DNA from: Ulota crispa
Lineage: Eukaryota; Streptophyta; Bryopsida; Orthotrichales; Orthotrichaceae
Reading direction: 5' to 3'
DNA: 64,000 bases
Assembly (NCBI GenBank): GCA_963920765.1
Contig: OY987247.1
Location: 21,424,471-21,488,470 of the forward strand
Part shown: piece by piece, positions 50,430 through 62,221 of the stretch
Position numbering within the stretch: position 1 is the stretch's first letter
Layout of the letters: every line of letters begins with the position of its first letter
Position numbers and translations under genes: made by a program
Notes under the pieces: generated by a model
What the model saw: only the letters and a program-made list of their open reading frames with translations
Told to the model about the DNA's origin: nothing
The model's database searches: none

Positions 50430-53400
50430 TTCTAGTCTTTATGCACGATTTTGTAAGAAAAAACTTATACTCCCCCTCAGTTCCTTGTGCACCTTCACCT
50501 GAAGCTTATGAATCGACTATGGACGAAGCTCTAATTCAATAAAACTCTATCAAAAGCAAAGCTGCTCTTGTTTACATCTACAGTAGGAAACACGTAACAA
50601 TTCCGTCATGAAAATTGAGCTCCCTTTGATAGCTTCCTCGAGCTACCCTACCGAGCTGTACGAACATGAGCTAAATGACGTTTCAAGCATATCCAGAAAA
50701 AAAGATAGTTCATACTGATGAGTCTGCATACTAGGATCACGACCTGACTCTGAAAACAAAGAATCACGTTCAAATGTCGATGTGGCCAGGCCCTCCTGGC
50801 CTGAACAAGCCTTTAGGCTGGCCCACTAATTCCACAAAATTCCAAAAAAAAAGAAACAACTTGGGTAAGATGCCAATTCCTCGTCTTCCAACAGAAATTC
50901 ACTCATTTTTCTTTCAAGAAGTTTCACCTCCCCAAAATTCAGTTTCGGCCCTTAGATGGATCACAACCTATACGGTCCGACGCCTGCCTGCTTCGATTGC
51001 AATCATTCCTGGGTCCGAAACCTTTTCAACAAAAAACGACTACCACCTCCCAAAGCCGGCCACGAGGTCCACGCAACAACTCCCAGCCCACGCTCTCGGT
51101 GGCCTACCAGATTGGAGATGCACCCTACCTCGCACCCAGTTGCAGCTGGTCCATTCATGAGCCTCCTCCCTTAGCACCAAGTTGGAACACGTACTCTCCT
51201 TCCGAAACATGCCAAACTTGAGTTTTCAATACAAATGTCTAATTTTCCATCACTACACTATTTGTCTATTTGTATGTACGAAAATCCAGTTCTCTATCAT
51301 GCCACCACATTAGATACTGCAGTAGTATACTGACTCAGCTTTTTAATCACTAATTCCATATACTTGAATGTTGTTGGGAAGGCTCTCGGTCCTCCTTTCT
51401 CAAAACCAGGTGGCCCAACTCACATGGAGTATGCTACAAACCACAATAAGCTTGCTGCTCGATATCACGAACTCTACACTCAATGCCATGAACAAGTGGC
51501 AAAACCTTATACAAACTATTTGACTTTACAATTATCTTACAAGAGAACCCTAGTTTAAGGGCAGGCATTTTAGGGTTTGATTAAAGCTGCACGAAAACGA
51601 CGCGGAGCATGAAGTTGCAGATTTGATGCCGGAAGCGTTCTGTTTGCTACATATCACGGAAGAGTCCGATCGAAACTCTCGGCAACTGGCAACATTAATA
51701 AAATGGAAACAGTAGTTAAAAGCTGGTTACCAACCGGGATTACCAGGCTGGACGCCTGGAGCTGAGTCTACGAATGCTCGTGCGAATGACAATGAAATTT
51801 CAATGTGGCCAGCCCATCGTGGCCTTCACTTGCGTGAGGCTGGTCAAATCGAAACAGTAACTGGAGAGTGCGGATTGCAGATTCAGAAAAACCCTAGAAA
51901 TATTCAAAAATCAAGCTTCGGCAGCAGTCGCTTTCCTTGATGCCAACCTCGAGATCTTGCAACCCTACGTGATCTGGCGTCAACGTCCGGATTGGCAAAA
52001 TCCAAAACACAAGCAGTATGACTTTTCACCCTACACAAATAATTTTGACGGTGATTGTGATTTTGTACCTGCGTGCAGGGTTGTCTTGTTCAACCGGTTC
52101 AGGGGTTTAGTTGTGGTGTTGTCTATCTCACGTCAAGTGTCGCACATGACAAGTGTCGTGTGTGGTTGACAAAATCGTTGACTAAGGTTTTTGGGTTTAG
52201 GGAATTTTAACCCCTTGGTAAAACCGTGCGTCAAGGTGGCTGGCTGCAAAGGATGACATGGAGCAATGTCGACGTCATCAAGGGCAACATTGAGTTGGGC
52301 AATTGCAGGTAGGTTTTTAGGGCAACCTCTGGTGGTTCAAATGGGCAACCTCTAGTACTATATTCAATGCAATTGCGGGTGGATACACTGGGCAATTTTA
52401 GGTTCAAATTTCTTGGGCAATCTCTGGTCCTACGTCCGGTGTGACTTTGGATCACTCTGCAAACTACAACCACTGGTGTCAGGTGAAAGGCGACTGCAGT
52501 TTATGGTGTAGGGATTAGGTGCAAGTAGTCTGCTACATGGAAAAAATAAACCTTAATTTTTTGTAGGGTAATTTTTTTCATGTAAGTGTGAAGAAAGGCT
52601 TCTAAAATTTTTGGACAGCCAAAAAAAGGCAAACACTCCAATATTTGCTACTGTTGTAAAATTTACAATTTTGGGAAACTAATGATGTTTTCTCCTTTTA
52701 GAACATTACATTCTTCAAGTGTAGGATAGAATGTCTAAATTTAACCAATCAAATTGAAATTTGAAATCTAGAAGTACATTTTGTAATCTTGCTGATTTTT
52801 ACATGGTAAATGCTTCTAAATTCATTCCACACAAATTCAAATTTTTCGTTGGTGAGATGGCATGGATAATTACTAAGCATTTCAATTCTTATTTTCTTTG
52901 TTTGAGCAAACTTCATGAAAGTCACAAAAGTACCATTTCTCAACACATCTATGTTTTGCCCTTAGCCCCTTGCCCCCTTGGGTCTTTATGGATTAGAAGT
53001 ATTTTCTAAAATCATAAACCACATTGCATATTTAGGCAATTTTTTAAGATATGCTACATAAAACATCAAATGCATAATGCATGATTACCAATGGGCTAAT
53101 GGCTATTTCAATAGCATGTACTTACTCAACTATTTCATAAGAAACCACACAGTTAAAGACCTAATATCCTTCTTCATCCATACCACACTCTACACTCTAC
53201 ACTATCACCAATATACTAAACATCAACATTCATAGAATATCAATTTTAGTGAGACATAGCCACGCTTCCTTTTAAATTACATTTTCCACTTTGACATAGT
53301 GCAATTTATTGCTTCAATATTCAAACAAACAAACATAAAACATCAATTGGAACCACAATGTTTATGTGTATGCACTTTCAAGCTCTTGCATTTTGTATTT

Positions 53401-53480
53401 ACATGGTCAAAAAATATTACAACCGATGCCATTCTAGAATATATTGATGACAAGTTTGTCCTAATTCTCTCTCATGTCCT
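50430..53480. other. Stretch without supported gene
   Basis: No convincing coding region. Between 52250 and 52500 the phrase GGGCAACCTCTGG and related GGGCAATTTTAGG or GGGCAATCTCTGG recur four to five times. GCGACTGCAG near 52487 is also found at 55378, on the far side of the hypothetical gene at 53.5-55.0 kb, so both could be ends of one element. Confidence 0.4.
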
Positions 53481-53484
53481 CCTT

Positions 53485-54951
53485 CTACTTTGCTTTTGGT
53501 GGGAGGAAATCACTTAACAGTGGCTCCGGGCAATTTTGTTTTATTTGGACATCTGACATCCCCTCAAGGCTTCTAACCCACTTGAACCACGCATGACGAT
53601 ACTCATTCTTAGCTTTCAATAGAATAATAAGACTTCTTAACAATTTCACTCTATTCTCACAAAATACGACGCATTGTTGAAGCATTAGCATTTCTTCACG
53701 ACAACATCCATACTCTATTGATTCGATGCGACCTTCAACTTCTCTTAGTTCACAGTCCACTGTGTCTAAATGCTCTTTTTCTCTCTCTTTAATGTCAAGC
53801 TCTATGCTTTGCCTCTTTGTCTCTGCTCATTGTCGTCTTTGTTGTAGGGTTTCTAGTTTACGTTGCCAAAAAGCATAGGCATTGACCGTGCAGTCTTCTC
53901 CAATTGCTGTATTGGTTTCATACAAATATCGAGGTTTGCCAAATTTAGCAAAATCCTTGTCATTTTCTTCAATCACCTTCTTCAAACTCTGGTCACGTTG
54001 CTTGACCATTTCTTTGGTGTTCAAATTTACGTGACAAAGCTTCAATAACCGGATATCTTCATTTGTCACATTTATATCAAAAAGAGCTTTCTCAATTCTT
54101 TTAAGCAGCTCACGTTCCTCTTCTATCGATTTGCTTTCACTACCTACCTGTAGTGGTTCTTGCAAAAACAGTTGTGCTAAGACAATCTCCAATCCATCAA
54201 TCATTTCATCTGAGGTAGGTGGAACTACACTTGCATCTTCAACCTTTTTCTTCTTAGGCTGCACTCCTAAGATGCTCTCTTGTCCTTCTGACAAGGAGAA
54301 ATCTTCGTTGTCGCTCTCAAATGACTGGTTGTTGTACTCGTATGTGTGCTCATTTGAGCTAGAAGTAGCTGACCATTGCACCTCATCATTTGGAACAAAT
54401 GACTTCCCATGCCTCACGGCAGATAGCATATTTGTCAAATCAATTGGTTTGTTGTCCCATACAATTGATGCGATCTCTAGATGCACTCTGATAGGGATCT
54501 CCTTTAGTGTTGTCCAATCCACCTTTTTCCTCAAAATGAGTTCAACATACACCATTTTCAAAAGGTAGAAATTGAAATTATTGTTGCAATATATTTTTGA
54601 CTCCAAATTCAAATGGTGTCATACCTAACAACATCTCATCATAAAATTTTTGTTTTTAACATATGCAAGATATGCTTTGTTTTGCTTCACGTGTTGCTTA
54701 TGACAACATAGTGGAGACAACTTGTTGATGTGGCACCAATCCAAGTACTTTTGAGCAATTTGGTAACTCCGCAATTTAGGTTCAATCTTCCAACCCTTGT
54801 ACGCCTTAATCTTCTTGTTCAACAATATGGCCACTCTCATTTTCCTTTTCTTCCCTCCACGCTTTCGACCCTTGTCGCAAATGGCCTTCCTCTGCATGGC
54901 AGTGAGTGCGGTTGTTGTAGAAGGGTGCAATGGTTTGAAGACTTCCTCCAT
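53485..54951 (-). pseudogene. Hypothetical coiled-coil protein, nearly open frame
   Basis: One frame spans about 489 codons, interrupted only by TAG (54625) with a local frameshifted patch to about 54560, and TGA (53827). The start is MEEVFKPLHPSTTTALTAMQ, followed by a Lys/Arg-rich segment (KGRKRGGKKRKMRV). The middle has WTTLKEIPIRVHLEIASIVW, Ser/Asn-rich acidic sequence and PKKKKVED, which resembles a nuclear localisation signal. The C-terminal half is strongly helical (EEERELLKRIEKALFD, QRKLETLQQRRQ-stop-AETKRQ, CELREVEGRIESIEYG). In the alternative frame DEMLLGMTPFEFGVKNILQQ suggests an indel or an intron near 54600. I do not recognise the family. GC-rich repeat blocks on both sides suggest a transposon-borne gene rather than a host gene. 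Confidence 0.45.
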
Positions 54952-55129
54952 ACCTATTACTTTTGAAGGGTCAAGCCTTCTACTTCTACCTCAACAATAG
55001 ATGCCTAGATACTTGATATCCACCAATAGATTTACTTGCATATTTTGTCACATTTACAAAATAGAGAATGTAATAACCTTGCTCAGGAAGAAGATGCACT
55101 AGAAAAGAACATGAAGTCCCCCCCAAAAT

Positions 55130-55542
55130 ACATGGAACCCTCTACTCATAGGCGTGCAGTCAGCCACTTTCAGGTGGGTGACAGTCAGCGTGCAGAGTGA
55201 AAGGAGTGAGGACACGTTTTTTGGCAAGGGTACAAGTATCCAGGGTCGCACGGGGAGAGTGCAGGTCCTACCCAGCCAAAGTCACCTCAGAAGACACGGA
55301 TGACGCGGCGCAACACCATAAGTCGCCGAGCGAGAGCAGCTCAACGCACACGCGCGGTTGCCACACCAAATGTTGCAGGGCGACTGCAGGTCGACATGCA
55401 CGCGCAATCACTAGTGTGTTTGTGCGACCACTAGAGAAATTGCACCTGTAATCAACAGAGCGACTGCGGGTGAATCGCTCATCAAGAACTAAAACTACTA
55501 GCAACATCATGTTCCCAACATCCACGGAGGCAAGGCAATTGT
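55130..55542. other. GC-rich repeat-like block
   Basis: Phrases such as GGGCGACTGCAGG, GAGCGACTGCGGGTG and ACGCGCGGTTGCC recur, which contrasts with the AT-rich sequence on both sides. It is upstream of the hypothetical gene and is interrupted at 55546 by a younger CACTA insertion, continuing at 58451 with GGGGTCACC. No gene is seen. Confidence 0.4.
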
Positions 55543-55719
55543 GGGCACTAGTAGAAAACTCTCTCCAAAACAACAGAAAATCAACAATTTCTTGTTGATT
55601 TGGGCACTTGCCCACGCTAATTGACTAACTTAACATAATTCTATAAAAAATTAAATATGTTCTGTTGATTTGGATACCATTATCTAAGTCAACATAAATT
55701 TTGGAATCTTTAGAGAATC

Positions 55720-56080
55720 CTTTGGAAATTTCTAAGAATCTTTAAGAATCTTCTATGATCTTTCTGGAATCTTTAAGAATCTTTGGTAAATCCTTAAAAA
55801 TCTATGAAAATCTTTTTGGAATCTTTAAGAATCTTTGAGAATCTTTGAGAATATTTTAGGAGTCTTTGAGAATCTTTGAGAATCTTTGAAAATCTTTGAA
55901 AATCTTTTAGGAATCTTTGAAAATCTTTGAGAACCTTTGAGAACCTTTGAGAATCTTTTGGAAGCTTTAAGAGTCTTTGAACATCTTCGAGAATCTTTAA
56001 GAATATTTCAAAATTTTAATGAATCTTTGAGAACTTTGAGAATCTCTGAAAATTTTCTTTGGAATCTTTGAGAATCTTTT
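55720..56080. repeat. 10-12 bp tandem array (AATCTTTGAG) in CACTA left subterminal region
   Basis: GAATCTTTGAGAATCTTTGA and near variants (GAACCTTTGAG, GAATCTTTAA, AAATCTTTGA) repeat some thirty times at spacings near 10-12 bases. This is a likely binding array for Tnp1-type proteins. Confidence 0.75.
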
Positions 56081-57974
56081 TGAAATCTTTTTGAAATTTG
56101 TAATTATGAAATTTGTTTAAAAACTTCAAAATCTTTATAAAAATAGAATCTCTTAGACTCCATTAGAATTGTTTTAGAATCTTTTGTAATTCAATAAAAT
56201 ACTTTAAAATAATTTTTCATAAAAACTATTAGAATAGTTTGGGTTATTTTTTAAGTCTTTCTAGAATCTTTTTAGACTACATGAAAATGTTTTGAATTTT
56301 TGAAAAATAAAAGAAGTTTTCAAGAAAATTAGAATCTTTTAGAATTATTAGTGTGGCTTTTTTCTTCATTTTCCACAATTTGGTATGGTTTAACATTAGT
56401 AGCTTTTAAAGTCTACTAAAAACACAACCAAAACAATAATAACTCTATTGTTTTTTGTGAGTCTAGACACTTTTGGACAAGACAAAACAACAAAAAATCA
56501 ATAGTTTTTAGTTGATCTGGACTCTTTTGGACACTTTTGGACACAACTTCATTAATTTAACAAAGTTTTATATAAAAAGCACAACATTTGTTGTTTTAAA
56601 TACCAAAATTTCTTTATGAAAAAATATAAAAGATGCCCCTCAATTCTTTCATAAAATCATATATGTCCCTCAAAGATTAAAAGTATCAAAAATACCCTTG
56701 GTTTTTTGCAAAATATCAACCATTAGCCTCTAATCTACTAGGAAAATATTAAAAATGCTCCTCAACTATTTTAAATTATCAAATAAATCCTTGTGTAATT
56801 TAGAAAAAAATCTATCTTTGGTTTTGTGTAAAAAAATCAATTAACCTTTATTTTTAGATTTTAAGAATACCATAAATAATAAAAACCACTAGTTTTTTGT
56901 GTCTTTTTAGTGCAATTCTATATTAAATATTAAATTAAAAATAAGAATCACTATGCAGTTGATGCAATAGTTTTTGCAATAATAAATCTATATGCAGAAA
57001 TCCTACAAAGAATTTGAACAACTTGACTACAAGATTGCATTTGCGATTAACTTACCTCTATTTTTAGTAATTTCCATTGTTGTTCTAGTAGTTACAAAAG
57101 CTTATAATAAAAAAAGTGAATTATAGAAACTTGCAATAGCCTCAAAAATATTTGAGGATATAGTTTAATTGATATTCTTACATAAAACCAAAGGGAAATT
57201 TTTATATTTCAAACAACACTAGAGTATATTTGCTATTTCAAAATTAAAGAGCATTTTTGGTGTTATCTCAAAATAAAAGGGGTAGAGTTGATACTTTGAC
57301 ACAAAACAAGAGTTTTTTTGATATTTTAAATCATTGAGAGGTAAATTTCATATTTTGAAAAAACCAAAGAGCATTTTTAATATTTCCCATTCTTTTATGA
57401 ATCAGATCAACAAAAACATTAAAATCTTATGAAATATTTTTGGAATTTTAAAAAAGATTCAAAATGCTTCAAAATATTATAGAATCTTTTTTAATCTTTT
57501 CGATACTTCAAAATTTTGATTGTATGATTATAACTTTTCTGTTCCATAATTATTCAAAAAATCATGTTTTTTGAAGCTAGCAAACTACGGAGGCAACTTT
57601 AACCTATTAAGAGTTTTGTTCTCAAAAAAAATAAAACTACATTTTTTTGAAATGAAGCCAACCAGCACTTGCAACAATTATTTTGAGATTTATGTATTTC
57701 AATCAAAAGTTATAAACAAAAATCAAATGGGTGGAAATAAATAATTTTTTAAAATTTCTGAACACCTTCTTTGATTTTTGCTCTCAACTTTTGATTAAAA
57801 ATCTCAACTCTAAAAAAAATTGTCGGAGGTGAAAGTAGACTACATTAACCAACTTTTTGTAGTTTTGAACTTTTCAAAAAAAAGTCTTCTACTAGACCAA
57901 AATAGGCTTCATAGTCTACTAATTATGCAAAGTAATTATTATGTATTGTACAAATAGATTTTTTGATTGCCTTT

Positions 57975-58140
57975 GTGCACACATGTGTGAGCATGGTGTA
58001 GTTGTAGTGGGCTTTAAGATAAGGTGGTGGAGTTGGAGGCAAGAGGTCAAGGATTCAACCTTCGGCCCAGGCGCTCGAGGCCAGCACCCTTGGCCACTGA
58101 GCTGCACTGCCTCACAGCTGCGGCAAGCCTGCTAGCCAGA
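57975..58140 (+). mobile_element. Possible tRNA-derived SINE-like insertion
   Basis: A GC-rich island inside the AT-rich CACTA element. TGGTGTAGTTGT (57994) resembles an RNA polymerase III A box, and GATTCAACCTT (58052) resembles a B box, with 58 bases between their starts. The rest (GGCCCAGGCGCTCGAGGCC...) has no tRNA fold that I can complete. No poly-A tail or target duplication was identified. Confidence 0.3.
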
Positions 58141-58254
58141 CTCAAATTTTAGTTTTGTGTTTTTTGCTTAAAAAATAAAATAAAAAATGTGAAAAAAAAT
58201 ATTGATTAAAAACAATATTTAACCACAAAAACTAACAGAAAAATTAGCAAAATT

Positions 58255-58345
58255 TAACAAAGAAACAACAAAAAATCAATAAAAAGTCAACAAAAATCAA
58301 CAAAAAATCAATAAAAAGTCAACAAAAATCAACAAAACATCAAGA
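58255..58345. repeat. Short tandem array in CACTA right subterminal region
   Basis: AACAAAAAATCAATAAAAAG followed by TCAACAAAAATC repeats about three times. It is the right-hand counterpart of the left subterminal array, though with a different motif. Confidence 0.7.
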
Positions 58346-58999
58346 AGCTCTTGTTGAAAAGTACCTGAATGAACTTGACCAAAGTCATAGAAAAAATCAA
58401 CGATTTCAAGTTGAAATTCAGTTGAAGTTCTATGAAATTTTTTACTAGTGGGGTCACCTTTACTTGAGGTCGCCTACATGGTTCCATACAATGAACAGGG
58501 AGAGCCAAAAAACATTAAAAAGTCAACCAATTGAAATGTGAAAAAAACCACTTAAAATTCAGGGATAATGGCTAAAAGCCAACTAAATTATTCAAAAATC
58601 TCAAACAAGAGTATAAACATATAGGCAATAGCCGGTATTTTAATTTAAAAAAGCCTTTGAAAATGAGAAATGTAGGATATTTACCAAAGAAACTCAAAAT
58701 CTCCCCGCACGCTGGTCCCGCAAATATTACAAAAACACCCGTAGAGGCAAGGTTACTTTGAGTCACCCTCATTCAAAGTCCCTTGCATTTTGATAAGTTT
58801 AACTTTTTTATTAAAATTCTAACCATATAGCTTTTCGATAGATATGTTAGACATCACATAGGAAACAAAAACACAACAAAAACATATACAAAATGAAAGA
58901 TTAAAATGTTTAATCAAGATAGTATTAAAAAAACCAAAATGATTTGAAGACTTTCAACTGTCTTTTCACATGTCAAAGCTTGAAATGGTTACCATAAAC

Positions 59000-61520
59000 A
59001 TTTCAGATTAAATGACATAACATACATAACTCCACGTGGGTCTTGGTGACCCCATGTGAGGTCCAAATTTCAAATAATTGCCAAAAGGAATGGATAGTGG
59101 GGGATTCATGCAAAACATATAGCAAAAAGTGTTGGATTGACTTGGAACTTTCTCAAGATCTTTCAATAAATGTGTGTGACATGTGGGATTATTTTTGGAT
59201 TCAATGGAAACATGGGTCTTGGTGACCCTTTGTGAGGTCCAAATTGCAAATAATTGCCATAATGAAGGGATAGTAGGCAATTAATTCGGAACATATTGCA
59301 AAAAGTGTTGGAATGACTTGGAACTTTCACAACATCTTTCTAAAAGTGCCTCTGACATGTGGGAATATTTTGAGATTAAATTGAAACATGGGTCTTGGTG
59401 ACCCGTTGTGAGGTCCAAATTTCAAATAATTGCCAAAAGGAAGGGATAGTAGGGGATTCATTCAAAACATATAGTAAACAGTGTTGAATTGACTTAAAGC
59501 TTTCACAACATCTTTCAATAAGTTTGTGTGACATGTGGGAATACTCTAGGATTAAATGGAAACATGGATTTTGGTGACCCCTTGTGAGGTCCAAATTTCA
59601 AATAATTGCCAAAAGGAAGGGATAGTGGGCAATATATTCAAAACGTATTGCAAAACATGTTGGATTGACTTAAAGCTTTCACAACATCTTTCAATAAGTT
59701 TGTGTGTCATGTGGGATAATTTTGGAATTAAATGGAAACTTGAGTCTTGGAGACCCCTTTTGTGGTCAAATTTTTAAATAATTGCAAAAGGAAGGTTTAG
59801 TGGGTGTTTTTCTTTAAAACACAAATGAAAAAGTGTTGGATTGGCTTGAAACTTTCACAACATCTTTCAATAATAATGAGTGACATGTGGGACTTTGTTT
59901 GGGGTTAACTTGAAACATGGGTCTTGGTGACCCCTTGTGAGGTGAAAATTTTAAATTATTGCCAAAGGAAGGGTTAGTAGGTGATTCGTTTAATACACAT
60001 TTCAAAAAGTGTTGGATTAGCTTCAAACTTTTACAACATCTCTCAATAATGATATGTGACATTTGGGATTATTTTGGAAATAAATTAAAATATGGGTCTT
60101 GGTGACCCCGTGCGAGGTCCAAATTTTAAATAATTGCCAAAGGAAGGGATAATGGGGGTTTTATTAAACACTCTTAAATATAAGTGTTGGATTGGCTTGA
60201 AACTTTCAAAACGTCTCTCAATAATGATAAGTGAGAAGTGGGATTGTTTTGGGATTAAATTGAAACATGGGTCTTAGTGACTCTTTGTGAGGTCCAAATT
60301 CCAAATAATTGCCAAAATGAAGGGTTAGTGGGCGATTCATTCAAAACATATAGCAAACAATGTTGGAATGACTTCAAGCATTCTCAACATCTTTCAATAA
60401 GTGTGTGTGTCATGTGGGATTAATTTGGGATCAAATGGAAACATGGGTCTTAGTGTGCCTTTGTGAGGTCCAAATTTTAAATAATTTGCAAGAGGAAGGG
60501 ATAGTGGGGAATTCATTCAAAACATATAGCAAAAAGTAGTGGATCAGCTTGAAACTTACACCAACATATTCCAATAAGTGTTTGTAACATGTGGGAATTA
60601 TTTGGGATTAAATGGAAACATGGGTCTTGGTGACCCGTTGTGAGGTCTAAATTTCAAATAATGGCCAAAAAGAAGGGATAGTGGGCGATTCATTCAAAAC
60701 ATATAATAAAAAGTGTTGGATTGACTTGAAACTTTCACAACATATTTTAGTATATGTGTGCGTCATGTGGAAAAATATTGGTATTAGATTGAAACATGGG
60801 TCTTGGTGACCCCTTGTGAGGTCCAAATTTTAAATAATTGCCAAAGGAAGGGTTAGTGGGTGTTTTACATAATACACATATCAAAATGTGTTGGATTGGC
60901 TTCAAACTTTTGCAACATCTTTCATTTATGATAGGTGACATGTGGGATTATTTTGGGAATAAATTAAAATATGGGTCTTGGTGACCCTTTGTGAAGTTCA
61001 ATTTTTAAATAATTGCCAAAGGAAGGGATAATGGGGGTTCTATTTAAAACACATATGAAAAAGTGTTGGAATGGCTTGGAACTTTTACAACATTTGTCAA
61101 TAATGATAAGTGACATGTGAGATTAATTTGGAGTTAAATTGAAACATGGGTCTTGGTGACCCCTTGTAAGGTCAAAAATTTAAATTATTGCCAAAGGAAG
61201 GTTTAGTGGGTGTTTTATTTTGTACACACATCAAAAAGTGTTAGAATGGCTTCAAACTTTCACAATATCTCTCAATTATGATAGGTGACATGTGGAATTA
61301 ACTTGGGAATAAATGGAAACTTGGGTTTTGCTGATCCCTTGTAAGGTCACAATTTTAAATACTTACAAAAGGAAGGGATAGTGGAGACTTTATTTAATAC
61401 ACATATCAAAATGTGTTGGAATGGCTTCAAACTTTCACAACATTTCTCAATAATGATAAGTGACATGTGGGATTATTTTTGGTTAAATTGTAACATGGGT
61501 CTTGATAACCCCTTGGGAGG
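59000..61520. repeat. Tandem satellite, about 176-bp monomer, about 14-15 units
   Basis: A box GGGTCTTGGTGACCC (or close variant) starts at 59038, 59214, 59390, 59566, 59742, 59919, 60094, 60269, 60445, 60622, 60798, 60974, 61148, 61323 and 61497, with spacing 174-177. Each unit then has GAGGTCCAAATTTCAAATAA, TTGCCAAAAGGAAGGG, AGTGTTGGATTGACTTGAAA, CTTTCACAACATCTTTC and GACATGTGGGATTATTTTGG. Units differ by scattered substitutions and small indels. Minus-strand reading of the units gives repeated short peptides, which are a by-product of the repeat, not genes. Confidence 0.92.
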
Positions 61521-61569
61521 TCAAAATTTGAGAAGCTTCCACCTATTTATGAGTTGTTTCCTAAGTAAC

Positions 61570-61665
61570 TTCTATATTCTTCTAGAAGGTTCTATAAGCT
61601 TCTACAAGCCTCCAGAGAGTTCTATGAGCTTCTACAAGCTTCTAGATGGTTCTACAAGCTTCTAT
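61570..61665. promoter_or_regulatory. 10-bp-phased TTC array with one perfect heat-shock-element-like core
   Basis: TTC recurs at 61580, 61590, 61600, 61620, 61630, 61640, 61650 and 61660. At 61580-61592 the pattern is TTCTAGAAGGTTC, a perfect nTTCnnGAAnnTTCn heat-shock element. Most other half-way GAA units are degenerate (TAA, CAA, GAT). The array may equally be a simple repeat of AAGCTTCTAC. It lies 3' of the chromovirus gene, where an LTR could be. Confidence 0.35.
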
Positions 61666-61732
61666 TATATGTCCGTGACATCACCTCTCCTTCTAGCTTT
61701 AAGGTCTTTGAGAAGTGTGTTGTAGAGTTTCT

Positions 61733-61957
61733 TCAAAGGCGTAGAAAATCAAAAATATGTTGCATAGTTTTTGTAATGTATTCAAGTTGTCTTTGCCGTG
61801 TCAGATGATTCATAGGTCCTTGCAAGTAACAATAGTGATCCACGCCTTCTACTTTAGACCAAGCATGAACTTTTGTATTTTCATTGTAAAAACGTCCTTC
61901 AAATACTGTTTTTGCACAATTATCATGAAGAGGCTCAACTTCAAAAACAATGACCAA
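61733..61957 (-). CDS. Small unrecognised open frame, 3' of chromovirus
   Basis: A 74-codon frame reads EVEPLHDNCAKTVFEGRFYN, then KVHAWSKVEGVDHYCYLQGP. Its composition looks like a real protein, but no family is recognised. In the adjacent frame, upstream sequence (LSQDDDGGYLAIDHW) could belong to the same product through a frameshift. It may be an extra 3' reading frame of the retrotransposon or a captured fragment. Confidence 0.25.
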   Translation of the reverse strand: MVIVFEVEPLHDNCAKTVFEGRFYNENTKVHAWSKVEGVDHYCYLQGPMNHLTRQRQLEYITKTMQHIFDFLRL

Positions 61958-62221
61958 TGATCTATTGCTAGGTATCCTCCGTCGTCATCTTGGCTCAGCT
62001 GGTTCTTCTTCTTGAGGTCGGCAGCGCAAGTTATTTGGCTCAGATGACATGGTTGGCATAGCATTTGCAACGTGATTATTCATATATAAAATCAAAGTAT
62101 AGAAACAACAAACTAAAAACTAAAATAAACGTTATCTGATTTTTTCTCTCTTTTTAAAGAGATCTAAAGGTCCAAATGTTTCAAGGTTACGCAACCGTGT
62201 TGGCAATTGTTCCATTTGCGG

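Larger units (their letters stand above)
55546..58450. mobile_element. Complete non-autonomous CACTA element with GGG target duplication
   Basis: The left end CACTAGTAGAAAACTCTCTC and the right end AAATTTTTTACTAGTG form inverted CACTAGTA(G/A)A termini. GGG precedes the left end (55543-55545) and follows the right end (58451-58453), the 3-bp duplication expected of CACTA. The 2905 bp between encode no transposase. Both subterminal regions are repetitive: 10-bp AATCTTTGAG units on the left, and AACAAAAATC / AATAAAAAGTC units on the right. Mobilisation would need Tnp2 and Tnp1 from an autonomous relative. Confidence 0.85.

Noticed and set aside
55409-55418. CACTAGTG near 55.41 kb as the right end of the element starting at 44688
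   Set aside because: The flanking three bases (TGT) do not match TTA before 44688, and no inverted terminal match extends past the first bases.
59008-60941. Repeated short minus-strand proteins across the satellite
   Set aside because: They follow the 176-bp repeat and share the same peptides because the DNA repeats; no start, stop or family signature is conserved.
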